Assembly (NCBI GenBank): GCA_900549545.1
Contig: URPA01000009.1
Span: forward strand, 1-47,675
Length of the DNA: 47,675 nucleotides
Origin: an uncultured Eubacteriales bacterium
GTDB lineage: Bacteria; Bacillota; Clostridia; Oscillospirales; Oscillospiraceae
Direction of reading: 5' to 3'
The notes beneath the pieces were generated by a model. The model was given only the letters and a program-made list of their open reading frames with translations, was not told the DNA's origin and did no database searches. A program made the translations under genes and the position numbers. Positions 33,251-42,226 of this stretch are shown piece after piece. Position 1 is the first letter of the stretch. Each line of letters opens with the position of its first letter.

Positions 33251-34996
33251 GTGAGCGCAATTCTTATTCTCATCATCGCGATCGTCGTGCTTGCTCTCGG
33301 CTACATTTTCTATGGTAGCTGGCTTGCCAAGCAGTGGGGCGTCGACCCCAATCGCGAGACCCCCGCACACACCAGCTACGACGGAAAGGACTTCGTTCCT
33401 GCTAACCCCGCCGTTCTGATGGGCCACCATTTCTCATCCATCGCCGGTGCAGGCCCCATTAACGGACCTATCCAGGCCGCAGTTTTCGGCTGGGTTCCCG
33501 TTTTCCTGTGGATCATCATCGGCGGCATCTTCTTCGGTGCCATGCATGACTTCGGTGCTCTGTTCGCCTCCATCCGCCACAACGGCGGCTCCGTCGGCGA
33601 GGTTATCAAGCACAACATGGGCGTGCGCGCGCAGAGACTGTTCACCATCTTTGCCCTGCTCGTTCTGATCCTGGTCATCGCTTCCTTCACCGCAGTTGTT
33701 GCCGGCACCTTCGTGTCCGTTGCCCCCGAAGGAGAGCCTGCTCTGCCCTTCTTCACCACCGGTATGGCCAATGTCAGTGACCACGCTGCCACCGCCACTA
33801 CCTCCCTGCTGTTCATCGTCATCGCCTTCATCTTCGGTTTCTTCGTGTACCGCAAGAACTGCAAGATAGGCCCCGCCACCATCGTCGGCATCATCGGCAT
33901 TGTCGCCATCGTTGTCGCCGGTCTGAACCTCGGTATCAACATGAGCCGCACCGCATGGGTCATCTTCATTGCTGTCTATGTTATGCTGGCTTCCCTGCTG
34001 CCTGTCTGGATGCTGCTCCAGCCCCGTGACTACCTGAGCTCCTTCCTGCTCTATGGTATGATGATCGTGGCTATTGTCGGTATCTTCGGCTCCAACATGA
34101 GCGTTGAGCTGCCTGCCTTCACCTCCTTCAAGCTCGCCAACGGCAATATGCTCTTCCCGACCCTGTTCATCACCGTTGCTTGCGGCGCTGTCTCCGGCTT
34201 CCACTCCCTGATTGGTTCCGGTACCACCTCCAAGCAGCTCAACTCCGAGAAGGACGCTAAGGTCATCGGCTACGGCGCCATGATCGTTGAGTCCGCTCTG
34301 GCAGTTATCGCCCTGATCGCAGTCGGCGTTGTGTGGTCTCAGACCAGCGCTGGCGGCGGCGATAAGTTCCAGATCTCCGCTCCTCCCACCATCTTCGCCG
34401 GTGGTATTGCAACCATGGTCTCCTCCTTCGCTGGCGAGGCTTCCTACAAGGTTGTCTACACTCTGCTGACCCTGGCCGTCTCCGTCTTCGCTCTGACCTC
34501 TCTTGACTCCGGTACTCGTCTGGCCCGCTACATGTTTGCTGAGCTGTTCGTTCCCGAAGGAAAGACCCGCGATGAGCTGACCGGCGCTGCCAAGTTCTTC
34601 TCTCATCCCTTTGTCGCCACCCTGATCATGGTCATCATCGGCTGCGGCATGGGCTTCATGGGCCTGAGCCAGATCTGGGGCGTGTTCGGCGCTGCCAACC
34701 AGCTGCTCGCCGGTATCGCTATGCTTGCTGTCGCCACCTGGCTCGGCAACATCGGCAAGAACAACAAGATGTTCTTCGTTCCTATGATCTTCATGCTCGC
34801 TGCTACCGGTACTTCTCTGGTTCTCACCATTATCGCCAAGATCAAGCTCATCGCCGGCATGATCCCCGATGCGGCTGCCAACTGGGGCGACTGGTTCCAG
34901 ATGATCTGGTCCATCGGTCTTGTGGTTCTGGCTGTCCTGCTCGTCATCGAAGGCGTGCAGACCATGGTCAAGAAGGGCAAGAAGGCCGAGGCCTGA
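33251..34996 (+). CDS. cstA: CstA-family carbon-starvation transporter
   Basis: 581-residue polytopic membrane protein of the CstA/BtsT family, whose members take up pyruvate or peptides under carbon limitation. The N-terminal signature GYIFYGSWLAKQWGVDPNRE, then HHFSSIAGAGPINGPIQAA and FGAMHDFGALFASIRHNG, are characteristic; about 15 hydrophobic segments follow. The GTG at 33251 was chosen because AAGGAG lies 8 bases upstream; the GTG at 33242 would overlap that site. Codon choice is strongly biased to a few C-ending codons (ATC, TTC, GTC), suggesting high expression. A perfect terminator follows. Confidence 0.93.
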   Translation: MSAILILIIAIVVLALGYIFYGSWLAKQWGVDPNRETPAHTSYDGKDFVPANPAVLMGHHFSSIAGAGPINGPIQAAVFGWVPVFLWIIIGGIFFGAMHDFGALFASIRHNGGSVGEVIKHNMGVRAQRLFTIFALLVLILVIASFTAVVAGTFVSVAPEGEPALPFFTTGMANVSDHAATATTSLLFIVIAFIFGFFVYRKNCKIGPATIVGIIGIVAIVVAGLNLGINMSRTAWVIFIAVYVMLASLLPVWMLLQPRDYLSSFLLYGMMIVAIVGIFGSNMSVELPAFTSFKLANGNMLFPTLFITVACGAVSGFHSLIGSGTTSKQLNSEKDAKVIGYGAMIVESALAVIALIAVGVVWSQTSAGGGDKFQISAPPTIFAGGIATMVSSFAGEASYKVVYTLLTLAVSVFALTSLDSGTRLARYMFAELFVPEGKTRDELTGAAKFFSHPFVATLIMVIIGCGMGFMGLSQIWGVFGAANQLLAGIAMLAVATWLGNIGKNNKMFFVPMIFMLAATGTSLVLTIIAKIKLIAGMIPDAAANWGDWFQMIWSIGLVVLAVLLVIEGVQTMVKKGKKAEA

Positions 34997-35032
34997 GTCT
35001 TAGCTACATAGCAATTAACCTTAGCATTATTA

Positions 35033-35063
35033 AGAAAGGGCAGCAGAGCTGCCCTTTCTTTCT
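35033..35063 (+). terminator. Terminator of cstA
   Basis: AGAAAGGGCAGC-AGA-GCTGCCCTTTCT (35033–35059), then TTCT. Confidence 0.88.
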
Positions 35064-35080
35064 GACTATGGAGAACTGAG

Positions 35081-35635
35081 ATGTATATTGACCCTGTTTT
35101 GCACTATGGCGCGGCGGCCGGGCGCGTGGAAAAAGAAGCGCGCTGCTATGAGCTGCTGGAGAGCCTCAATATCGAATATCGCCGCGCAGACCATGACCCG
35201 GCGGATACCATCGCCGACTGTGAGCTTGTGGAAAAGCTGCTGGGGGCGAAGATATGCAAAAACCTTTTTCTCACAAACCGGCAGGGGAGCGAGTTTTATC
35301 TGCTGCTCATGCCCGGTGAGAAGCCGTTTAAGACCAAGTTTCTCTCAAAGCAGATAGGCTCTGCCCGCCTTTCCTTTGCCGGGGCGGCGGATATGGAGAA
35401 GCATCTCAATATTACCCCCGGCTCGGTCAGTGTCCTGGGCCTGATGAACGACAGGGAGGGCGCTGTGCATCTTTTGATGGACAGAGAGCTTCTCAGCGAG
35501 GAGTATTTTGCCTGCCACCCCTGCCTGAATACCTCCACCGTGGCCTTCAGGACCGATGAGCTTATGAACAAGCTCATCCCCGCAATGGGGCACGAACCCA
35601 CGTTTGTCGATTTAAGCTGGACGGTTGACGAATAA
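35081..35635 (+). CDS. YbaK/PrdX-type aminoacyl-tRNA deacylase
   Basis: 184-residue single-domain protein of the prolyl-tRNA synthetase-associated (PrdX/ProXp-ala) group, which hydrolyses wrongly charged tRNA, often Ala-tRNA(Pro). Typical segments: the YRRADHDPADTIADCE opening, CKNLFLTNRQGSEFYLLLMPGEK with the conserved lysine region, and GSVSVLGLMND. CTGAG precedes the ATG; it stands alone between two terminators. Substrate preference is not certain. Confidence 0.85.
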   Translation: MYIDPVLHYGAAAGRVEKEARCYELLESLNIEYRRADHDPADTIADCELVEKLLGAKICKNLFLTNRQGSEFYLLLMPGEKPFKTKFLSKQIGSARLSFAGAADMEKHLNITPGSVSVLGLMNDREGAVHLLMDRELLSEEYFACHPCLNTSTVAFRTDELMNKLIPAMGHEPTFVDLSWTVDE

Positions 35636-35640
35636 AAAAT

Positions 35641-35671
35641 TGAGGGAAGATGAATCTTCCCTCATTTTTTT
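35641..35671 (+). terminator. Terminator of the deacylase gene
   Basis: TGAGGGAAGAT-GA-ATCTTCCCTCA (35641–35664) followed by TTTTTTTG. Confidence 0.9.
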
Positions 35672-35754
35672 GTTACAGCTGATAATTCTTGCGCGTAAAG
35701 ACTTTGCCTTCAGACACGTTTGTGATTGCTTGTTTTCAAATTTGCACAATCCAA

Positions 35755-35905
35755 AGGCTCCCTTGTGTAAAGGGAGCTGTCAGCGTTAGCTGACTGAGGG
35801 ATTGTAAACGTAAGACTTCTGAGCGCTAACGCTAATCGAAAAGCAGATAACGACCCCTCAGTCACGGCTGCGCCGTGCCAGCTCCCCTTACGCAGGGGAG
35901 CCTTT
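35755..35905. repeat. Palindromic two-ended repeat element, copy 2
   Basis: About 150 bp from GGCTCCCTTGTGTAAAGGGA to CTTACGCAGGGGAGCC. Left end hairpin, GTCAGC-GTTA-GCTGAC hairpin, GAGGGATTGT; right end the inverse (ACCCCTCAGTC, CACGGCTGCGCCGTG, GCTCCCC). The internal part is homologous to copy 1 (TAACGACCCCTCAG is shared). It fills the gap before alr. Confidence 0.85.
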
Positions 35906-35919
35906 TTGAACTGTATTTT

Positions 35920-37047
35920 CTACTCCGTATACACCCTCGGCACCCGCTTGGACACAGAGCAGAGCAGCTCATATGGGATGGTCTGCGCGGCATCGGAGAG
36001 CTTATAAATGTCGCTCTGCTCACCGAAAATCTCAACCTCCATGCCGACATCGGCCAAGGGGAGCTCGCTCAGATCGACCATGCACATATCCATGCAGATG
36101 CTGCCGCGTTGCGGGGCGAAGCCGCCCGCCACGGCGAAGCTGCACTTGTTGGAGATTAGCCGCGGCAGACCGTCAGCGTAACCAATTGCGAGCACGCCCA
36201 TGCGGCTGCGCCTGTCGGTGATGTAGCGCCGCCCATAGCTGACAGAGGTGCCCGGCTCGTAAAACTTAATAGTGCTGACGGTGGTGACAAGGCGCATGCA
36301 GGGCTTGAGGCCGAGCTTGCCGCCGTCCCCATAGCCATAGAGCAGCAGGCCGGGGCGAACCATATCCAGCGCCATCTCGGGGTAATTCATCGTCGCGCCG
36401 CTGTTGGCACAGTGGCGCAGCTTAAACTCAATGCCGCCGCGCTCCTTCACCGCCGCGATAACCGCCATGAACAGCTCAAACTGCTTGAGCGTATATTCCC
36501 GGCTCTCCTCGTCCGGCTCGTCGGAGACGGAGAAATGGGTGTAAATCCCCTCCGGCTCGAGGGCGGGCAGGCGGCAGCTCTGAATGACGTTGTCAACGCC
36601 CTCATCGAACATTCCGCCCGCGCAGAGAAAGCCGAGGCGGGACATGCCGGTGTCGAGCTTTATATGTATCTTGAGGGTTTTGCCCAGCGCGTCTGCCGCG
36701 GCGGAGTATTCAAGAGCCTTGGCAAGGCAGGTGACAGTCTGGGTGAGGCGCTCATCAATGAGCGTCTCGGTATACTCGGCGGGTGTGTGCCCAAGAATCA
36801 GGATGGGCATGGTTATGCCGCCGCGCCGCAGCTCCAGCGCCTCATCAAGGCAGGAGACGGCGAGATAGTCCGCCCCGGCGTCCTGAAGCAGGCGGGAGAC
36901 CTGAAGCGACCCGTGCCCGTAAGCGTCCGCCTTTACAACGCCTAAAAAGCGGCAACCCTCCGGCAGGGAGGCGCGGATGGCCTTGTAATTGTGCAAAATA
37001 TTGGGCAGGCTTATCTCCGCCCAGGTTCTCTTTTGTAAATCGTTCAT
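35920..37047 (-). CDS. alr: Alanine racemase
   Basis: 375-residue PLP enzyme making D-alanine for peptidoglycan. Schiff-base Lys39 lies in VVKADAYGHG; IKLDTGMSRLGF lies on the barrel; the second catalytic base is the tyrosine in SYGRRYI; IGYADGLPR and GSICMDMCMVDL are the usual C-terminal signatures. Its ATG shares one base with the stop of the preceding lipoprotein gene (TAATG), so translation is coupled. It ends 14 bp from the palindromic element. Confidence 0.96.
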   Translation of the reverse strand: MNDLQKRTWAEISLPNILHNYKAIRASLPEGCRFLGVVKADAYGHGSLQVSRLLQDAGADYLAVSCLDEALELRRGGITMPILILGHTPAEYTETLIDERLTQTVTCLAKALEYSAAADALGKTLKIHIKLDTGMSRLGFLCAGGMFDEGVDNVIQSCRLPALEPEGIYTHFSVSDEPDEESREYTLKQFELFMAVIAAVKERGGIEFKLRHCANSGATMNYPEMALDMVRPGLLLYGYGDGGKLGLKPCMRLVTTVSTIKFYEPGTSVSYGRRYITDRRSRMGVLAIGYADGLPRLISNKCSFAVAGGFAPQRGSICMDMCMVDLSELPLADVGMEVEIFGEQSDIYKLSDAAQTIPYELLCSVSKRVPRVYTE

Positions 37048-37601
37048 TATTTCCAGTCCTTTATATCGCAGCTGACGGTGACCCGCCCTTCGCTTATGAG
37101 CTCCGCCTTGACCGGCACGCCCGCGTCAAACCACACAACAGCGCTGAGCGTGTCACTCGGCAGAAGCTTCACGGCGTTGAGGCCGCCCTCCTCCCAGAAG
37201 CTGTCCGCGTGGGCGGTGGTCATTGCCTCCACCAGCATGGGCAGCGCCGTCATGGGGCTGAGGCCGTAGTCGTCAAGCCGTCCGGTGTCGAGCATTATGC
37301 CCTCATACTCAACGGCTGTGCCCCCACCGGTGACGCGGGCGCGGATGCCCTCGACCATCTTCGGCTCAAGCACCGTGACAAGGCAGCCGTCCCCGTCCTT
37401 TTCATAGGCGAGGGTGAAGTCCACATTCTTATCCTCGTATATGGCGGTGAGCTCCGCCGTAAATTCAAGGCTCGTGCGCTCTGACAGCTCACTCGAAAAC
37501 GCCTCAAACTCCTTTTTGGCTGAGCCGCTGCCGCAGGCGGTGAGCAGCAGGGACAGCGCGGCTATGAGCAAAAGACAGACACGCTTCTTAAAACGCTTCA
37601 T
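37047..37601 (-). CDS. Putative lipoprotein (LolA-like size, unknown role)
   Basis: 184 residues. Signal peptide with a basic start (MKRFKKRVCLLLIAALSLLL) and lipobox LTAC, so residue Cys23 should be lipidated and the protein anchored outside the membrane. The mature part is about 160 residues of alternating beta strands (EFTAELTAIYEDKNVDFTLA, TVLEPKMVEGIRARV), a pattern seen in LolA/outer-membrane-lipoprotein-sorting-like folds. It is coupled to alr, a pairing that may reflect an envelope function. Family not named with certainty. Confidence 0.8.
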   Translation of the reverse strand: MKRFKKRVCLLLIAALSLLLTACGSGSAKKEFEAFSSELSERTSLEFTAELTAIYEDKNVDFTLAYEKDGDGCLVTVLEPKMVEGIRARVTGGGTAVEYEGIMLDTGRLDDYGLSPMTALPMLVEAMTTAHADSFWEEGGLNAVKLLPSDTLSAVVWFDAGVPVKAELISEGRVTVSCDIKDWK

Positions 37602-37722
37602 GGTATACCTCCAAATTTCTCATTTGCAGCATACCATATGCGCGCTGATGCCTTTTCATTATTATAATCACCGCGCCGCGAATAGTCAAATCAGAATTTT
37701 GTAACAAAATACAAAAAAGCGC

Positions 37723-37751
37723 TTGAAAATTTGTGTATTATGTGATAGCAT
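37723..37751 (+). promoter_or_regulatory. Promoter of pheST
   Basis: TTGAAA (37723–37728), 17-bp spacer, TAGCAT (37746–37751), placing the start about 7 bp before the T-box stem I. Confidence 0.6.
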
Positions 37752-37757
37752 AAGTGC

Positions 37758-37987
37758 GCTGTGAACGGGAAAATAGCGTTTATACGTACTCAGCGGCTTT
37801 TAGAGAACGGGGGCCACCGGCTGTAAGCCTCCCAAGCCGCAGGCGCTTGGTTCGCCCGGGAGCTCCGGCCAATCCCCGGCGTCAGGGCGCGTTAAGCCCA
37901 AAGAGTGCGGCGCTTGCGCCGAATCCGGGTGGTACCGCGGAAGTTTTGCTTTCGTCCCTTTTTGAAGGTGACGGGGGCATTTTTTTA
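37758..37987 (+). promoter_or_regulatory. T-box riboswitch (tRNA-Phe) with terminator
   Basis: The conserved T-box bulge sequence (GGGTGGTACCGCGG) is at 37927–37940. Upstream is stem I; on its 3' side an internal loop contains TTC (37851–37853), the expected phenylalanine specifier. The terminator stem is at 37948–37978 (GCTTTCGTC pairing with GACGGGGGC through several G·U pairs), with a T-run at 37980–37987. Uncharged tRNA-Phe should stabilise the antiterminator and switch on pheST. Confidence 0.93.
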
Positions 37988-38012
37988 TTTTGTCAGAGTA
38001 GAGGAGAAGTGT

Positions 38013-39038
38013 ATGAAAGAGCTTATGCAGGGGCTGAGAGAGGCCTCAATCAAGGCAATTGTCGAGTGTGACAATGCCGAGCTGCTTGAAAATCTGAGAG
38101 TCAAATATCTGGGCAAAAAGGGTGAGCTGACGGCGATTTTGCGCCAGATGGGCAAGCTCTCCGCTGAGGAGCGCCCCGCCATGGGTCAGCTTGCAAACCA
38201 GCTGCGCGCGGACATTGAAAACGCTATCGAGCGCCGCCGTGAGGAGCTCTCCGCCGCGATGCTGGAGATGAAGCTCCAGCGGGAGACGGTTGACGTGACC
38301 ATGCCGGGCGTCAAAAGCGCCGTCGGGCACAAGCACCCGATGTACAACGTCCTTGACCAGATTAAGGACATTTTTGTGGGCATGGGCTTTGAGATAGTGG
38401 ACGGGCCGGAGGTTGAGCTTGCCGACTATAACTTCACAAAGCTGAACATTGACGAGGGCCATCCCTCCCGCGAGTGGACGGACACCTTTTATTTCAAGGA
38501 CGACAGCAGCATCCTCCTGCGCACGCAGACCTCTCCCATGCAGATACACGCCATGGAGACGCGCGAGCTGCCGATCCGCATCATCGCCCCGGGCCGCGTC
38601 TACCGCAAGGACGAGGTTGACGCTACCCATTCCCCGATGTTCCACCAGATAGAGGGCATGGTCATCGACAAGGGCGTCACCATGGCCGATTTGAAGGCAA
38701 CGCTGAACCTTGTTGTTGAAAAAATCTACGGCAAGGGCACAGTGACGCGCTTCCGCCCGCACCATTTCCCCTTCACCGAGCCGAGCTGCGAGATGGACAT
38801 TCAGTGCCACAAGTGCGGCGGCAAGGGCTGCCCCACCTGCAAGGGCGAGGGCTGGATTGAGGTGCTGGGCGCCGGTATGGTGCACCCCAAGGTGCTGGCC
38901 GGCTGCGGCATTGACCCGGACGTATACTCCGGCTGGGCCTTCGGCATGGGCCTTGAGCGCCTTGCCATGGGCGAGTATAAGATAACCGACCTGCGCCTGA
39001 TTTTCGAGAACGATGTCAGGTTCCTTGAGCAGTTTTGA
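38013..39038 (+). CDS. pheS: Phenylalanine–tRNA ligase alpha subunit
   Basis: 341-residue catalytic subunit. N-terminal coiled coil (about 1–90), then the class II core: motif 2 region RVYRKDEVDATHSPMFHQIEG, FTEPSCEMDI, and motif 3 GWAFGMGLERLAM. A small CxxC cluster (CHKCGGKGCPTCKGEGW) is inserted before motif 3, as in many Firmicutes. Start chosen at 38013 behind GAGGAGAAG; longer frames run into the T-box. It is 19 bp ahead of pheT. Confidence 0.96.
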   Translation: MKELMQGLREASIKAIVECDNAELLENLRVKYLGKKGELTAILRQMGKLSAEERPAMGQLANQLRADIENAIERRREELSAAMLEMKLQRETVDVTMPGVKSAVGHKHPMYNVLDQIKDIFVGMGFEIVDGPEVELADYNFTKLNIDEGHPSREWTDTFYFKDDSSILLRTQTSPMQIHAMETRELPIRIIAPGRVYRKDEVDATHSPMFHQIEGMVIDKGVTMADLKATLNLVVEKIYGKGTVTRFRPHHFPFTEPSCEMDIQCHKCGGKGCPTCKGEGWIEVLGAGMVHPKVLAGCGIDPDVYSGWAFGMGLERLAMGEYKITDLRLIFENDVRFLEQF

Positions 39039-39057
39039 TAAGGGGAGGTAGAGTGAA

Positions 39058-41751
39058 ATGAAGCTTTCAAGAAAATGGCTGAACGAATATGTTGACCTGC
39101 CTCTCAGCGAGTGCGACGACAGAACATTTGCCGAGGCAATGACCATCTCCGGCTCCAAGGTCGAGATTACGGAGGATTTGAGTAAGAGCCTTTCCGGTGT
39201 CAAGGTGGGCAGGATCCTCTCCATCGAGAAGCACCCCAACTCCGACCATATGCTGGTGCTGCAAATCGACGCGGGGCTGGGTGAGAGCGTCCAGATCTGC
39301 ACCGGGGCGTGGAATGTCCACGTGGGCGACCTTGTGCCCGCCGCGCTTGACGGGGCGAAGCTCCCGACCGGCGCTGAGATAAAGGCCGGGAAGCTCCGCG
39401 GCGAGGTTTCAAACGGTATGCTCTGCTCCCTCAAGGAGCTGGGCCTGACCGCGCACGACTACCCCTACGCCGAAATAAAGCCCGCCGCGATTTTGGGTGA
39501 TTATCACGCCATCGACCCCGCTAAGCCCTCCATCTCTGCCGACATCAAGGCCGGGGACAGGATTTTCGGCAAGGTCGTTGCGGCGGAGGTTCAGAGCGTT
39601 GAGCCCGCGGGCATGAACCTCTGGAAGTGCGCGCTGAATATCGGCGGCGAGAGCGCCGAGTGCGTTAGCGACTGCCAGAACATCCACGCTGGGGATTTGG
39701 TCGCCTACGACACCGGCAAGGGCAGCATCTGCTCGCTTGAGGACCTGCACGCAAAGCAGGAGGAGTTCCCCCACTGCCTTGACGACGGCATTTTCATCCT
39801 CCATGAGGACGTCAAGCCCGGGGACGATGTGGCCGCGATGACAGGCTGTGACGACCACGTGGTGGAGTTTGAGATCACCCCCAACAGGCCGGACTGCCTG
39901 TGCGTTACCGGTCTTGCGCGCGAGGCCGCCGTCACCTTCGGCAAGGAGCTGAAGCTCCATGAGCCTGTTGTCAAGGCTCTGGCCGGCGGCAATATAAACG
40001 ACCATGCCAAAATCATAGTCGAGGAGCCGAAGCTCTGCCCGCGTTACACCGCGCGCATGGTGAAAAACGTCAAGATCGCCCCGTCCCCCGCCTGGATGCG
40101 TGAGCGCATCCGCAACGCCGGGATGCGGCCTATAAACAATATTGTCGACATCACAAACTATGTCATGCTCGAGCTTGGCCAGCCCATGCACGCTTTTGAT
40201 TTCAGCTGCGTGAACAAGGGCGAGATTCATGTCCGCCTTGCAAAAGAGGGCGAGACTATCCGCACGCTCGACGGCACCGAGCGTAAGCTCAGCCCCAATA
40301 TGCTCTGCATCTGCGACACGGATAAGCCCGTGGGCGTGGCGGGCGTTATGGGCGGCGAAAACAGCGAGATAGTCGGCGACACGGCCATGGTTCTCTTTGA
40401 AAGCGCGAACTTCAACGGCACCTCCATCCGCCGCACCGCCACCGCGCTCGGTATGCGCACCGACGCCTCCTCCCGCTACGAGAAGGGCCTTGACCCGCAG
40501 AACACCTACAAGGCTGTTCAGCGCGCCTGCGAGCTTATTGAGCAGCTCGGCGCGGGCGAGGTGCTCGAGGGTGTTATCGACGTCTACCCCGAGGGCTTCA
40601 CCCCCGCTGTTGTGAAGCTTGAGCCGGAGAAGATAAACGCCCTGCTCGGCACCGATATTTCCGAGGAAACCATGCGCAAGATCCTCCTCGACCTCGGCTT
40701 TGAGCTTGAAGGGGACAATATAATCGTCCCGTCCTGGCGCGGCGATGTGGAGCATTACTCCGATATAGCCGAGGAGGTTGCCCGCTTCTATGGGTACAAC
40801 AACATTCCGACAAGCTTCTCCGGCGGCATCACCACCTGCGGCGGCTTCAACGCCGAGCAGCAGTGTGAGCGGCGCATAGGCGAGATTCTGCGCGGCATGG
40901 GCATGGACGAGATAATCACCTATTCCTTCATAAGCCCCACTTATTATGACAAGATCCGCCTGCCGAAGGACTCTGCCCTGAGAGACAGCCTTCGCATCCT
41001 AAACCCCCTGGGCGAGGATACCTCCATCATGCGCACCACGATTCTCCCCTCCATGCTGGAGATAGTCTCCCGCAACTACAACTACCGCAACAAGAGCGCG
41101 GCGCTGTATGAGATTGGCAGAGTGTACTTCAAGCGCCCCGACGGGCTTGCCGACGAGCCGAAGATAGTCTCCATGGGCGCATATGGCAGCGGCATGAGCT
41201 TTTTTGTGATGAAGGGCTGGGTCGAGGCCCTGCTTGAGAGCCTTGACGCGCCGAAGCCCCGCTTCGTCGCCGTGAAGGATAACCCGTCCTACCACCCCGG
41301 CCGCTGCGCGGAGCTCTTCTGCGGCGATAAGCGCATCGGCGTTCTGGGCCAGATTCATCCGGCTGTCGCTGAAAATTACGGCGTGGATACCGAGGTCTAC
41401 TGTGCGGAGCTGAGCTTTGACGCTATCTTCGCCGTAAAGGGCGATATCCCGGTGTATAAGCCCCTGCCCCGCTTCCCGGCCGCAACGAGAGACATCGCCA
41501 TCGTGTGCGATGAGGCTATTCCCGTGGGCGAGCTTGAGGAGTGCATCATGGCAAACGGCGGGGAGTACCTGCGCGGCTGCGAGCTGTTTGATGTCTATGT
41601 CGGCAGCCACATCGCAAGCGGCAAAAAGTCCGTTGCCTTCTCGCTGACAATGCGGGCCGACGACCAGACCCTGACCGATGAGCACGCCGAGGAGACTGTC
41701 AGCGCGGTTTTGAAGGCGCTGGGTGACAGGTTCGGCGCTGTAATCAGATAA
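39058..41751 (+). CDS. pheT: Phenylalanine–tRNA ligase beta subunit with duplicated tRNA-binding-like domain
   Basis: 897 residues against about 800 for the usual subunit. It starts MKLSRKWLNEYVDLPLSE; the N-terminal OB-fold tRNA-binding domain (about 40–150, GRILSIEKHPNSDHMLVLQI, CTGAWNVHVGDLVP) is followed by a weaker second copy at about 160–260 (GKVVAAEVQSVEPAGMNLWK, CQNIHAGDLV, GSICSLEDL). Then come the B3/B4 editing domain (FEITPNRPDCL), the B5 domain, the catalytic-like core and the C-terminal anticodon-binding domain (PRFPAATRDIAIVCDE). GGGGAGG precedes the ATG. Controlled with pheS by the T-box. Confidence 0.95.
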   Translation: MKLSRKWLNEYVDLPLSECDDRTFAEAMTISGSKVEITEDLSKSLSGVKVGRILSIEKHPNSDHMLVLQIDAGLGESVQICTGAWNVHVGDLVPAALDGAKLPTGAEIKAGKLRGEVSNGMLCSLKELGLTAHDYPYAEIKPAAILGDYHAIDPAKPSISADIKAGDRIFGKVVAAEVQSVEPAGMNLWKCALNIGGESAECVSDCQNIHAGDLVAYDTGKGSICSLEDLHAKQEEFPHCLDDGIFILHEDVKPGDDVAAMTGCDDHVVEFEITPNRPDCLCVTGLAREAAVTFGKELKLHEPVVKALAGGNINDHAKIIVEEPKLCPRYTARMVKNVKIAPSPAWMRERIRNAGMRPINNIVDITNYVMLELGQPMHAFDFSCVNKGEIHVRLAKEGETIRTLDGTERKLSPNMLCICDTDKPVGVAGVMGGENSEIVGDTAMVLFESANFNGTSIRRTATALGMRTDASSRYEKGLDPQNTYKAVQRACELIEQLGAGEVLEGVIDVYPEGFTPAVVKLEPEKINALLGTDISEETMRKILLDLGFELEGDNIIVPSWRGDVEHYSDIAEEVARFYGYNNIPTSFSGGITTCGGFNAEQQCERRIGEILRGMGMDEIITYSFISPTYYDKIRLPKDSALRDSLRILNPLGEDTSIMRTTILPSMLEIVSRNYNYRNKSAALYEIGRVYFKRPDGLADEPKIVSMGAYGSGMSFFVMKGWVEALLESLDAPKPRFVAVKDNPSYHPGRCAELFCGDKRIGVLGQIHPAVAENYGVDTEVYCAELSFDAIFAVKGDIPVYKPLPRFPAATRDIAIVCDEAIPVGELEECIMANGGEYLRGCELFDVYVGSHIASGKKSVAFSLTMRADDQTLTDEHAEETVSAVLKALGDRFGAVIR

Positions 41752-41820
41752 AAACGTCTATATCTTGGGGAAAATAGGGAAAATTTAATAATTCTTAACT
41801 ATTTTCCCCCATTTTTCGAC

Positions 41821-41848
41821 TTTACTTGACAGCGCATTATGTTATAAT
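41821..41848 (+). promoter_or_regulatory. Promoter of ireB
   Basis: TTTACT (41821–41826), 16-bp spacer, TATAAT (41843–41848). Confidence 0.6.
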
Positions 41849-41880
41849 AAGGACATAAAGTAAAGATCATCAGATAAAAA

Positions 41881-41904
41881 ATGTAAGCGCCGAGGCGCTT
41901 ACAT
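41881..41904 (+). other. Perfect 5'-UTR hairpin of ireB
   Basis: ATGTAAGCGCC-GA-GGCGCTTACAT, 11-bp arms, ending 10 bp before the ribosome site. No T-run follows; possibly an mRNA-stabilising or regulatory stem. Confidence 0.6.
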
Positions 41905-41925
41905 AGAAAAGAAGGAGGGAAAATC

Positions 41926-42168
41926 ATGGAAGATAAGACAAGGAAATTCACCGCCCTTGACAGCAAGACCGAGATGAAAGAGATACTCTGCTCCGTGTAT
42001 AACTCCCTCATGGTCAAGGGCTACAACCCAATTAACCAGATCGTGGGCTATATACTCTCGGAAGATCCGACCTATATCACCAACTATAACAACGCCCGCA
42101 CGCTTATCTGCCGCATCGACAGAGACGAGCTTATGCAGGAGCTGCTGAAAAACTATCTGGACAAATAA
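41926..42168 (+). CDS. ireB: IreB-family regulatory phosphoprotein
   Basis: 80 residues, nearly invariant family in Firmicutes (formerly DUF965): DKTRKFTALDSKTEMKEILC, YNSLMVKGYNPINQIVGYIL, YITNYNNARTLICRIDRDEL. In Enterococcus IreB is phosphorylated by the PASTA kinase IreK on N-terminal threonines and affects envelope-stress tolerance; threonines are present here near positions 5–10. GAAGGAGGG precedes the ATG. Confidence 0.93.
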   Translation: MEDKTRKFTALDSKTEMKEILCSVYNSLMVKGYNPINQIVGYILSEDPTYITNYNNARTLICRIDRDELMQELLKNYLDK

Positions 42169-42185
42169 TACGCGCAGAAAATACA

Positions 42186-42222
42186 CTTCGGCTTCCATCC
42201 GCTTTGCGGACGGAAGCCGAAG
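42186..42222 (+). terminator. Long hairpin after ireB
   Basis: CTTCGGCTTCC / GGAAGCCGAAG with inner TCCGC / GCGGA and a 3-nt loop, 18 bp after the ireB stop. There is no T-run, so termination may be weak. Confidence 0.55.
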
Positions 42223-42226
42223 CTAT

